DNA of 64,000 nucleotides, from NCBI RefSeq assembly GCF_003672135.1, contig NC_039511.1:7280464-7344463 (forward strand), given 5' to 3'. The stretch's first letter is position 1. Every line of letters starts with the position of its first letter. Origin of the DNA: Ooceraea biroi (taxonomy: Eukaryota; Arthropoda; Insecta; Hymenoptera; Formicidae). This document shows positions 22,037 to 32,363 of this stretch, one piece after another. Position numbers and translations under genes: made by a program. Below the pieces are notes generated by a model, which searched no databases, had not been told where the DNA came from, and worked only from the letters and a program-made list of their open reading frames with translations.

Positions 22037-22560
22037 CAAAATATCATTTCCTGTACACTGTTTGCATGACCCATCAGATTCACACCAATGTGAAACTGTA
22101 ACATTTAATAAATCATTAAGAGTATAGCTTTTTTTCCCAAATTGTTAATAGGTATTGAAATAACTACATCGTTACAAGTAAATTCCTTTGTATAATCACA
22201 AGATTTACATCGACTAGTAGAAGTTACTTGATGCTCTACCAGTTGTCTTATACAATCATATTTAGTGAACAGGATTGTAAGAAACTCAAACACATCACGT
22301 TTTACATTTATTGAAAACGGTTCTCCTAAATATTGCCGTACTGCATATGTATTCAAATTGCACATTCCATTTTCATATCTATGCATTAACATTTTTAAAA
22401 CATCTGATTTATTACAATTAAACAATTGTTTTCTAATGGGACTTAAATGGGACTTAAATTAGACATTGTAATGCTGCATTTGCATAACACGAGACATTGT
22501 CTGTATTTTGTAAACCATGTAAAACCCAAGCAACATTTTGCCGTAATTTTTTATTTTGAT
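22037..22560 (-). pseudogene. Helitron copy 3: USP-type (C19) protease module
   Basis: Minus strand. The Cys box GLQNTDNVSCYANAALQCL follows the helicase; then, after a short duplication (GGGACTTAAAT twice), NAYENG-type sequence with KRDVFEFLTIL, the counterpart of QQD-EFL in USPs, and SRCKSCDYTKEF, a CxxC of the USP zinc finger. The copy ends near 22037 before the His box. USPs remove ubiquitin; the substrate is unknown. Frame breaks occur near 22130 (a run of seven T on the plus strand) and 22440. Confidence 0.75.
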
Positions 22561-24026
22561 AATTCTCTTGAATTGAAGCACTTACTTTTGACAATGCCCA
22601 TGGAACATCTTTCACTTTGCGATAACGTTCTTTTGCAACAGTAATTATTTCTGTTTCTGGTTTGTACTGATTTCTTGGTCGATTATATTCCCTAATAGCT
22701 TTTTCATCAGCTATTACTGACGAAGGATCATAGTTAATTAAATGCAACTCTTTTAGAGAGGTTACTCGTGATAATGCAGCATAAACTTGACCACAATTAA
22801 ATATAGAGTTGCCTATGTTCATAATAGCACTTTGTAAGCTCAATCCTTGACTTTTATGAATGGTGATTCCATAACTCAGACACAATGGAAATTGTTTTCT
22901 AGTAACAAACGCTCTATCCACCACTTCAAATTTAACGCTCACTCTTTCAATTAAATATTCTAATCCTGATGGTAAAAGAAGCTTTATTTTTTCTACATCA
23001 TCGGTAGACGTATCTTGTACAACTGATATTACCTTAGCTATTGTACCATTCACAAGACCTAAAGTAGCATCAATATTACGCCTTATCATAACTTTTGCTC
23101 CAATCTTAATTGCAATTTCTTTTTAAAGTCCAGTTTTAGAATTATCATCATCATTATTCGATAATACTTTTGATACTTTCTTTCTCACATATGATATACA
23201 GTCAATCGTGTCTTCGGCAATTAATATCTCTTTCGAAGCAATGCGGTTTAACATTGCAGCATTAAGAACATCACACATATGACGAGTAGGCAATAAACAA
23301 ACAATGTCCAACGGAAAATCATTAATAAAATTACGTAATTCGGTTAATCTAGATTCAAAAGAATCACCTTTAAACGATATTTGTCTATTTTCAAGAATCT
23401 CGCAATCAGACTTTGTCAATAAACCAATACGAATTCTTGACAACAACTGTCGATAAGAGTCATCCCCTTGCTGACGCATATTGATCGTCAACTCATCATA
23501 ATCAAATAATGTAGTCCACAAATTAACAGCAGTTAAAGAACCTACACATTTATTAATTTTGTCATTTGGTAATCGTACAAAAATAGGACCTTGATGTACA
23601 GGAGGTAATTGAAGCAGATCGCCATATAAAAGAATGTGCTTTCGACCGAACCAAACCGTCTTCACAATCATTGGTATTAAATATTTCAGACAATCGAAGA
23701 TGTATATACATTAAAGCCAAATTAGATATCATTGACACTTCATCAATCACAAAAAGGACAACATCCTTGAGATCTGCTCGTAAAACTTTTAACACATGAT
23801 CAGGCAATTGTTTATAGTTTGTAGTAAGACTATATTCAACAGGTAATTGAAGCAATCTATGAACTGTCAAACCGTCTATATTAAACGCTGCTATGCCAGT
23901 AGGTGCCGCTACAGCGGTATCTTTATTGAGATATTGTTTTATTCAACACTTAATTGTTTTAATTAAGAAACTCTTTCCAGTTCCACCTTCTCCGCTAACG
24001 TACAATCGTAATATCGCATTTTCGAG
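22560..24026 (-). pseudogene. Helitron copy 3: PIF1-type helicase, frameshifted
   Basis: Minus strand, from VSGEGGTGKSF (Walker A, ~23995) through APTGIAAFNIDGLTVHRLL, VIDEVSMIS (Walker B), HILLYGDLLQLPPVHQG, NMRQQGDDSYRQLL, VCLLPTRHMCDVLN, MIRRNIDATLGLVNGTI and SYGITIHKSQGLSL to YAALSRVTSLKELHLIN. These are the superfamily 1B motifs I-VI of Helitron helicases, which unwind DNA during rolling-circle transposition. Frame breaks near 23660 and 23110. The 5' side (Rep) is missing; the copy is cut at 24026. Confidence 0.85.
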
Positions 24027-24060
24027 CCGCGTCGAATGCTGCCAGAAACAACCCTCTATC

Positions 24061-24178
24061 TCTCATAGTTTCCGAGATATTCGCAATTTTCTTTGACAAA
24101 CAGTTTTTTCGCGATATCTCGCGAACGGAGCGTCCTAGAGGATTCGTTCAGGGCCTATTCGACGGGGTTTTCGAGACG
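24061..24178. repeat. D repeat (copy of the border of the virus-like element)
   Basis: Near-identical to 62421-62537: TTTCCGAGATATTCGCAATT, TTTTTTCGCGATATCTCGCG, AACGGAGCGTCCTAGAGG. There it borders the element with the 63358 ORF, so this may be a detached terminal fragment. Confidence 0.65.
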
Positions 24179-24204
24179 CAATGTGTACCCTATATATTAA
24201 AAGA

Positions 24205-24531
24205 CCGACTGCTGCTGCTGCCATCTAGGAATAGAAAAATGTACTGCACAAACGACGACGACGGTAATGACGTTTCTTAATCAAAAATTGTCTAATTTCA
24301 AACTTTGCATCGTAATATCTACACTCGTAATGCACATAGAAAAAAAATAAAAACACTTTTATTATATAATTAGACCCCAAGCTATCCATTGAGGTTACTC
24401 TGAAAATGATCTTTTCAGAGGTTAGTAAGATCTGATAATCTAAGCGTGTCTGAAAACGTCACTTCGCGTAAAGATACCCGGTTGGTCTCGCTTCGCATAT
24501 ACTTGGCGCGAGACACTACCGTGTCTCTTGA
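24205..24531 (-). mobile_element. B-family element
   Basis: Plus-strand right end TACTTGGCGCGAGACACTACCGTGTCTCTTGA|T, i.e. on the minus strand A|TC, intact hairpin, GCGCCAAGTA. The inner part matches 47194-47550. The other end is near CTGCTGCTGCCATCT (24207). Confidence 0.75.
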
Positions 24532-24544
24532 TACGAGATATAGT

Positions 24545-25750
24545 GTCCTTTGAGAATTGTCCAGTCCGGTCGCAGTTTCAGTACGGATTCAGTATTCTAT
24601 ATACAGTATTCAAGTCTAATGTCGAGCCTGTATTGTTAATACCTTCTTTAGATCAGTGTGTCCCAGTGATAAATTTTTTCAAGACAGTTTATAAGTATAT
24701 ATGATTGTTCCCTTTGTATTGACAGAGTCTTCCATTTATGCATACAAGTTGAGAATCATCTTGAATTAGTAGTATGCATTGGCAAATGTATTCCCTAAGA
24801 AACTTTTACCTTGTATAGTTGTTCAATGTGTAATATTTTTTAGATTCCAGTTAATATGTTTCATATTTCTAGTATTCTTTGTAATATATCTTTGTATTTT
24901 TTCCTCGTTGTAAATATTTATCTCTTTGTATTATCTAGTTTTTATTTTTATCGATCTCTCCATTTTACTCCATTATTTCTTAACCATTTTAGTTCTCCCT
25001 TTTTGCATAAACAGATTTGTGTACTTTAAGAAAAATGCATGTTTGAGAACAAACAAGGTTGCACGTATTGCATTTAAATTACTTGTTTAACCCAGTATGT
25101 ACAAAATTGATTATTTAATAATTTAGTGAAGATACTTCAACTATTTTCTTTCGTAGTAAATCTGTTTTTAAATCTTTCAAATAAGTTTTTAGTTATTCTT
25201 GCAAATAATAATTACTTACAATTATTAATGCACAATGTTATAAGAATATTAAAAATTTATAAAGATAAGAAATATTAGATAAATATGTATTATTATTATT
25301 ATCTATAATTTATTGCTGTTAATATAAGATCATCATAAAATAATTAAAAATAAGCTAAGCGCATGAAGCTTTTCATTTGCATGAATTGTATTAATGTTTA
25401 TTAAATTTGTAATTTGTTGATCATGTTATCTAAAAAAGATTGTACAATTAATTCTTTAAAGGTCTTTTTTATCTGCAAGGAATGTATACATACTTTAAAT
25501 AATTCAGCATAATTGTAGCCTGTTTATGCTGAATTTATTATAATTTGATAGAAACTTAAGAACACATTTCGGAGAAAAATAATTACGGCCTTTATTGAAT
25601 TAATGAATGGAATTCCCTGTAGTGCATGTAGCATGTATAGGAAAATTCTAATGTTTTTATATGCGATGTTTTCTTTTTAGCATTACCTTGTAGTTATTAA
25701 TTTATTATAGTTAGCAAAGTTGCGCGATTAGTAGGTAGTAATATTTTATT
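24545..25750. other. AT-rich DNA without recognised genes
   Basis: No ORF of note, no match to the repeat families described here. Possibly host single-copy DNA. Confidence 0.45.
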
Positions 25751-25752
25751 AA

Positions 25753-26258
25753 TTAATTGTAGAAACAAAGAAGATTATAATAGCATGTTGTAAAGTTCGT
25801 GGTGTTTATTAAATCGACACCAAGTTTATTTGAGATTACTAAAACGATTTCTGCCCCAATGTGCTGAGACGGATTCTGCGTAGCATTGATTAAGGACTGA
25901 AGATTTGTACCGCTACCAGATATCAGAACACTTATTCTCTTCAAGGATTTGCTCGAGAACTTTCTCAAAGTTGTTCACTTGTACTTTAAATCCGACCATC
26001 TGTGTTATAATACAATTAACAGAACTGTATGAATTTTAGTCGATTATATTATAATTGCATTAGTAGCAAGAATAATTTCTTACTGGAACGTGCATTCATA
26101 TTTCCGACGACTGCAGGATCTTCATCTTTTAGTTTATTTAAGACTTTTGCCCCGTCTGCTTTAGAACATATTAAAATGGCACTGATACCACAATTAAACG
26201 TCCTTAACATTTCGTGTTTACTGATTCCACCTGTGTAAAAAGATTCCATGATTAACAT
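25753..26258 (-). pseudogene. Gart fragment: AIR synthetase end plus GAR transformylase start
   Basis: Minus strand. 26258 to ~26087 encodes the C-terminal AIR synthetase (PurM) motif EMLRTFNCGISAILIC and LNKLKDEDPAVVGNMNARSS. A GT donor (CCA|GTAAGA) and an acceptor ATAACACAG fit a ~90-bp intron; then FKVQVNNFEKVLEQ and, after a one-base shift, KRISVLISGSGTNLQSLI and AEIVLVISNK, the start of glycinamide ribonucleotide transformylase (PurN). In animals these domains sit together in the trifunctional purine enzyme Gart. Only this middle piece is present, with a frameshift and loss of homology after GVDL. It is a gene fragment, not a working gene; it keeps an intron, so it came through DNA. Confidence 0.7.
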
Positions 26259-26311
26259 TTATAAGTTATGTGATGTACATTCTTTTTACAATCAGGAAGA
26301 AATCCGAAAGT

Positions 26312-26600
26312 TTAATGTACCTTCAGTTTCGTACAAACGCTACGATGATCGTGATGGTGACTACGGTGATGATGGAAATGGATGTGCGGTATAAGATGGT
26401 GCTCGCGTATGCCGCGCACGATGGTCTCCTGCATCTGCCTCCGCTTGTTCCATATCCTCTCGGCGATGCCGAGGGAGATCGCGATGATCATGCCAGCCAC
26501 CAGGAGAAAAAACGCGGTGTAAACGTCGGTGAGTCTCGCGCTGTGGAAGGTCGCCGGCGTCGCGCACAACGGCATCTTTGGCAGTATCCGTTCTTGTATT
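26312..26600 (-). pseudogene. ionotropic receptor C-terminal fragment
   Basis: Minus strand. The frame 26575-26312 reads ARLTDVYTAFFLLVAGMII and AISLGIAERIWNKRR, a last transmembrane helix followed by a basic tail as in the ionotropic glutamate receptor/IR family, then a His-rich end (HIHFHHHRSHHHDHR). Only the terminal exon is seen. It lies directly upstream (same strand) of the Gart fragment, an odd neighbourhood. Family assignment rests on the TM4 context and is moderate. Confidence 0.5.
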
Positions 26601-26994
26601 TTGTGCTACGTTCAACTACATATCTCCCAATTTTAAAATCTCCTACAATTAAAATAAAGTAAGGTTAGGTTAAGACTTATTACCGTTTTACAGAAAACAA
26701 ATTTTATAATTTAACAAAATAATTATTTATCAATATATATCTGAACGTAAAAACGTAAAACTATTAATTAATTAGAGGAATAATTAAGTACCTATTCTGT
26801 TTTTTCATGCCCTTCAAGTGCAGCGATTTCGTTCAATCCATGGTTGTTAATCCAATCCGATCACGCCAAAGACATGCTATATGGATTCGGATTAGTCTAG
26901 GGAAACTTTGAAAGTCTATCATTGAGTGCCACTGCTCAGTCCGATCAGAGATCCGATTAGCTGTCGTAAACACCCCTGATTTCGGAAAAGGAGA

Positions 26995-27310
26995 AAAACG
27001 AAACGTCACAATTCTAACATTCAATTACAATATTTCAGGATTGACTGAACCATTTTTATTTGGAGTGGTCGCAACCGAAAGCTTGCACCCATATTATCTT
27101 ATAAAAGTGCCGTTAGATTTTTGATTACGGCTTTAGTTCCTGAAATATTTTAATCACAAGTTTATGTGACATGTCAAATGATATGAATTTCAGATAAGCT
27201 ATACGTTAGCGCTTGAGGTCTATGCACTGAACTTGGTAACGCTCGATGTTTATGCAGTGACTCTCATTGTTCGGTACTTTCTTTTTTATTTTTATGTACT
27301 TTTCTATAAA
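26995..27310. repeat. K repeat, copy 2
   Basis: Partner of 11600-11916; see TTTTTGATTACGGCTTTA at ~27117 and GTGACTCTCATTGTTCGG at ~27256. Confidence 0.6.
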
Positions 27311-27360
27311 AACATTAAAAATTAATGAAATATAAAAAATTTTTACAAAAAGTAATGAGA

Positions 27361-27881
27361 TCCCTCTAAAAAAAACTTACAAAGGTAAAAAATACGCCAA
27401 GTACATTAAAAAGCAAAACTAAATATGATGAAATTCATAGTTAACTAGCCAAGTACCTAGAAGCAATTTAGTTTGAGGATTTGTAATTTGAAATAATACT
27501 TGGCGTGCCCCGGTCGCATTAAAACGTACGTCCTACCTATACTTTGTATAAACTGTATGTGTAAATTATTTGTATTGAGTGAGTAATGAAAAGGGATATT
27601 TATAATCACTCCGCTAATGTGCAAAACTGTAAACGTATTTGTTTTAATATTACCAAATACAAAGATTTACGAGTCATTAGTGAAAATACTCAAGGCAGTA
27701 CAAATGTAGAAGAATGCATGTCCAATGCGACCCGGGCACGCCAAGTATTATTTCAAATTATAAATCCTTAAACTGAATTGCTTCTAGGTACTTGGCTAGT
27801 TAACTATGGATTTCCTCATATTTTTTTGCTTTTTTATGTACTTGGCGTATTCTTTTACCTTTGTAAGGTTTTTTAGAGGGA
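27361..27881. mobile_element. C-family inverted dimer, complete
   Basis: Two ~165-bp arms, each with outer A|TCCCTCT, hairpin and ACGCCAAGTAC, and inner TACTTGGCGTGCCC(C/G)GG, around a ~180-bp spacer (27520-27715). The spacer ORF (27586-27771, 61 codons) is repeated in the other copies with frame differences, so it is not a gene. Flanked by A and T. Confidence 0.8.
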
Positions 27882-27892
27882 TCTATATATAC

Positions 27893-29627
27893 TGTGACGT
27901 GACGTTTTGGCGTCCGTCACAAGGGCGTTGCTTGACCGAGGGGGAACCTTATCGGAGTCGTTCCATCCTCCCGAGGGGGAGCGATCTGCCGCGTTCTTTG
28001 CGATATACTTTGCCTTTACAGAAAGATTACGAGCGGGATTACGTGTAAAATAGCCGAGTGAGGATACATGCAGCGAGGAGGATGTCAGCCATGGAGAAGC
28101 GACGAACACCCGAAGTGGAGTCCAGCGAGACGCCCGGAAGCGAGTATCGGGAGCCCGGGAGGAGCCGAGTCCTAGCGGATTCTCAGCGATACCGGCGCCC
28201 AGCTCCACATTACCGCACCCTCGGAGTACCGAGCAGAGGATCTGCTCGCCAGCGTATTTATCCGTTGCAGGCTGCTATTCCCGAGTACCGAGACGGGCCC
28301 GCTGGCCAGAGCAGGTAGAGAATCCTTCCGCCTCGTCCCTGTCGGAGTCTGGCCACTCTGGCAGGGCACTACTGGTAGTAGCAACGGGAATAGGCAGCGC
28401 AAGAAGAAGTACAAGGAGTGTCACCCGAGGGGCTGCGGATGAGTCGATGTAGCGGCCGCAGCACGGATCTATCGCCGCCGAATCGATGGATTGCGCAAAT
28501 CGATGCGCGGACTAATGAGGCCCTCCCGACGCGCTCCGCGATCCGCACTGCGAGCCCGGCTAGCGATAAGTACGGAGCGACTCTGAGGCCCTAGACGAAT
28601 ACCATCCGTGCAGATCAGGACGACGTGGGACGAGCGCCAACCTGTAAGAACCTCACTCGGCGACGGTATAACTTCCGTTCCCAGCCAAGACGGCACCTCG
28701 AGCCTCAGTAGTAATTATCGAGATAACCTGTCGGAGGCGTGTTATCGAGGCCCGTCGGCTCCGGAAAGCGTCTCGCGAAAATAGTATAATCCCGTACACT
28801 CCCGAATGTACCGAGCCACTGCAAGGTGTTGAGTACCGGAGTGATTATATCCTCCCTCTCGGGATTCGCCGGCTCCAGTCGTTTTGTATCGTGTTATATT
28901 GTATCTCGTGCCTTGTATGGCGTAATGTTCAGTATCGTACGAAATGTTCGTTTCGTTTCGTTTCGTTTCCGGGTCTTGCGTACGACCGTGCTTCGGAAGG
29001 TCATGTCGGTTACGGTAATGCGGTAATCCCGTCTCGTCCTTTCGTTTCCGGTAATTTTTGCGGTAATTGATTGCGAGATATCGGTGCGGGGAGTAACGTT
29101 CCAGTATCGTTTGCGTATGCGGGGGATAGCGCTCTTGTATCGGGGAGGAAGTAACGCTCGCGTATCGTGCAAGATTCGTTTTCCGTCTCGTAGTGTGGAG
29201 TGACGCTCCCGCTTAGAGGATCGCGTACCTATCGTCTTGTGTTTCGAGTGTGCGTTCCAGGTTTGTTCATCCTGTCGATATCGTCCGGAATTTAGCGTCA
29301 CGACGATCCGCGAGATCTCGACGCCGACGCGCTCGTGTCTCCAAAATCGGCGTCGTGTACGTATAATTACGACGATCTAAACGGCCTCCCGCGTGGCCAC
29401 ATCTCGTATTATTATTTTGTTTATTTTGCGATTATCGTGCTTGTCTTGCGTTGATCCTCGTATGTGGATCTCTACATATTTGCTACGTTCTTTACCAAAT
29501 ATATTACTTGTTGATTTTATATGACTCGTTACTGACTCGCCCCTCTCCAGACTCTCATTATCTCCGACCCTCGCCCGTATTACTTGCGGTATCGTGTGTC
29601 GATTTTCCGAGTGGTGCGTTGCGCACC
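27893..29627 (+). mobile_element. possible long GC-rich LTR followed by a tRNA-Lys-type primer site
   Basis: From TGTGACGTGACG at 27893 to GCGCACC at 29627 the DNA is GC-rich, with a (GTTTC)n run at ~28950. Immediately after comes TGGCGCCCAA (29628-29637), identical to the start of primer sites complementary to tRNA-Lys in LTR elements. The internal region is cut off at 29780 by a foldback. No gag/pol sequence and no second LTR seen. ORFs inside show no domain. Confidence 0.35.
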
Positions 29628-29779
29628 TGGCGCCCAATACTCAGTCCCGAACAGTACCGTGGATGTGTCCTCACCGACCATTCAACTCGACTTTTAATCA
29701 CTCGTGACTCCCCACGATCACGGCGGAACGTGGGCTAGTCACGCGGTTGCGTACGTCGCTCATTATCGGCGTCGCAATA

Positions 29780-30974
29780 CAGGGTGTACCAAACGTTTGG
29801 AAACGGTCGAATATTTCATAAACTATGCATTTTAGAAAGAAATGTTTCAGACAAAAGTTGTAGGATTTCAAGTACCGCATTACATAGCAACATCAGTATG
29901 ACCTTCAAGAGTGTTGTCAAGGTCATGTGAAGATCAACTTTGTTTTCTTAAATGGAATGGTCTATAAAATGTTGCATATTTGAATTCTACGGGAAAAAAC
30001 GAGTAAATTTTATCTGAAACATTTGTTTGAAAAATGCTTCTATCAAAAGTTATACGCATTTAAACCTTAAAGTAGAATGCATTGCAATTAATGATAAATT
30101 AATTAAAAGACTTTATCGTTTTGTTCTTTTACTTTATTAAATGTTCGAACTGGTGTCCATTAACATCTAAACACTTATTAAGTCTTTTTACGAAACTTTG
30201 CTCTAAGTAACATTTCTGGGGTCACACTAGCGCAAGCTTCACGTATTCTTCGTTCGAATCATGATTTTCGAACTTGATAAGCGGCATGAAAACCAGCTCA
30301 AAACTAACTAAAGGCATAGATTTGTATCTACATTTTCTGATAAATGTGTGAATTTATGTTTCTTTCAGTTAACATCGAGTACGTACTCCAAGACCATTAG
30401 CTAGCGCTAGCGTGACCCCAGAAATGTTACTTAGAGCAAAGTTTCGTAAGAAGACTTAATAAGTGTTTAGATGTTAATGGACACCAGTTCGAACATTTAA
30501 TAAAATAAAAGAACAAAACGATAAAGTCTTTTAATTAATTTATCATTAATTGCAATGCATTCTACTTTAAGGTTTAATGCGTATAACTTTTAATAGAAGC
30601 ATTTTTCAAACAAATGTTTCAAATAAAATTTACTACTGTATACTACGGTTTCAAGTCTAGGGTTAGTTAGTACGCAGTACATTGAAAATTTATCTTAACA
30701 TCAGGATATGCCGAAGAAGTCTATTCAAATTTATTGAAGTATAAAATTTACTCGTTTTTTTCCCGTAGAATCCAAATATGCAACATTTTATAGGCGGTTC
30801 CAGTTAAGACAACAAAGTTGACCTTCACATGACCTTGACAACACTCTTCAAGGTCATACTGATGTTGCTATATAATGCGCTACTTGAAATCCTACAATTT
30901 TGTTTGAAACATTTCTTTCTAAAATGCATAGTTTATGAAATATTCGACCGTTTCCAGACTTTTGGTACACCCTG
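29780..30974. mobile_element. Tc1/mariner-like foldback with long inverted arms
   Basis: Ends CAGGGTGTACCAAA / TTTGGTACACCCTG flanked by TA. Arms of over 400 bp are inverted copies (29780-30235 and 30407-30974; the right arm has an extra ~110 bp near 30630-30740). Each arm encodes, reading outward, CYLEQSFVRRLNKCLDVNG and HQFEHLIK-stop, the typical C-terminal tail of an insect DDE transposase. So two transposon 3' ends are joined head to head. Confidence 0.75.
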
Positions 30975-30975
30975 T

Positions 30976-31202
30976 ATATAAGCCGAATACCACTCACTCA
31001 CTCACTGACTCATCAACGTGCAGCCCGAACCACTGTACCTATCGACTTGAAATTTTAAGGGTATATTTCTACTATCACGTAGGTGCTTACTAAGGGAGGG
31101 TTTTCCGAAATTCCACCCCTAACGGGTGAGAAGGGGTAAAATGTGTTTTTATTTAATTCTACACATAAATATCGCGGGCGAAACCGTGACGGGGGATGCT
31201 AG
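30976..31202 (+). mobile_element. short non-autonomous Helitron
   Basis: Body starts TATATAAGCCGAATACCACTC, ends with CGCGGGCGAAACCGTGACGG and GGATGCTAG|T. The copy at 55282-56816 has the intact hairpin GCGGGCGCAGCCCGC and TTAG|T. A hairpin ~10 bases before CTRR is canonical for Helitrons. Its 5' TC is not seen here; it abuts the foldback. Confidence 0.75.
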
Positions 31203-31209
31203 TAGTGTA

Positions 31210-32360
31210 TATAAACAAGTATTATAATAAAAAGAACTGTGCTGTGATTGTTACAAACTTGCTAGCTTTATTAACTATCGCTTTTATTCTTGTGTTCGCG
31301 TTTGTTCACCGGAAGTGACCGTGAAGTGTGCTTCGCTCCACGCGCTGCTTGCCGTTGTCGTGAACATAATTCAATAATGTTTTTACATAAATTTTATAAT
31401 TAAAATATTAATTTGTGTGTTAAAATAATAGAAATATATAGCACAATTCACTTTAATGTAGAAAAAAATTTGAAAAGTAAGATTTGAACCAGCAACACGC
31501 AGCATACTAGTCGAGCGCCTTACCCATTACGTCACACTGTTAGTTGGCAATCCGTTCTTCCTACTCGGTACATAACGAGCACGTAAATTTTTAAATTTTT
31601 CTCGCGAATACTTGAGACTTGCGTCGTATCCTTTTAGGATGAGTTAGTGGGGAGATGGAACAACAATATATATAAGACTCAACAAAATCGGTGATTATAC
31701 TGCCTGGTGTTCCCCTTGTTAGCATATAAATAATAACTGCTCTGTAGAAAGTATTCATAGTGGTGTACTCCGATATTTCTTTGGAGTAATTTTTTAAATA
31801 AATTAGTTCAAAAGAAAACCCAAAGAATCTAACATTAGAAATATAAAGAATGATATACTTCTTATAGGAGGGAAATATGTAAGCGACAATTTGTCGTTGC
31901 TATTTTATTATGTACTGTGTGAAATACATGACTTGACTATTTTGTCTTATATCAAACTCCCTGCACAGACTCACTTCTCTCTCATTTTTTTTCGTAATAA
32001 AGCAATAAAGTAATAATTTCGAAAAATAGCCGCGACGTGGCCACAGCAATGTAGTGGCAAAAAACCTAGAGACAATTCTGTCGTTTGTAAGGCCAGATGT
32101 ACTCTTTCTCATGTTATTAGCTGAATATTGCACATACGCTGCCGATCGATTTCCGCGATGTCACTGAAAAATTCTCGCTTTTATGTTAAACGCATGTAAT
32201 TTTCGTAAATGCATAATGTCGCGAAGATGAAAGAAATAAAGTAGCAAATTACAGTAGTTAAGTTAAATAGTTAAAGACCTGTGGAGAAGGATAAGGCATA
32301 ATAGCAAAATTAAGACTGGATTCTCGAGTTTCGTAGTCAGTCCTTTCCAGTCCTTCAAAG
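31210..32360. other. spacer before the odorant receptor
   Basis: Apart from the tRNA-like relic at 31477-31548 I see no gene. The last ~70 bases should hold the receptor 5' UTR. Confidence 0.4.
31477..31548 (-). pseudogene. tRNA-like relic (tRNA pseudogene or SINE head)
   Basis: Minus strand shows an A-box-like TGACGTAATGGGTAAGG, an anticodon-arm-like CTCGACTAGTATG and a B-box-like GGTTCAAATCTTAC at the right spacing. The acceptor arms do not pair well and no CCA or intact cloverleaf is evident, so it is not called as a functional tRNA. Confidence 0.5.
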
Positions 32361-32363
32361 TAA

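Noticed and set aside
27586..27771. 61-codon ORF in the C spacer as a small gene
   Set aside because: Other copies of the same spacer (8400-8495, 54520-54760) break the frame with small indels.
28826..29301. ORFs on both strands in the GC-rich block
   Set aside because: They overlap antisense to each other, run through a (GTTTC)n repeat and contain no recognisable domain.
31477..31548. Functional tRNA gene
   Set aside because: A and B boxes are recognisable but the acceptor stem does not pair, so it is kept only as a relic.
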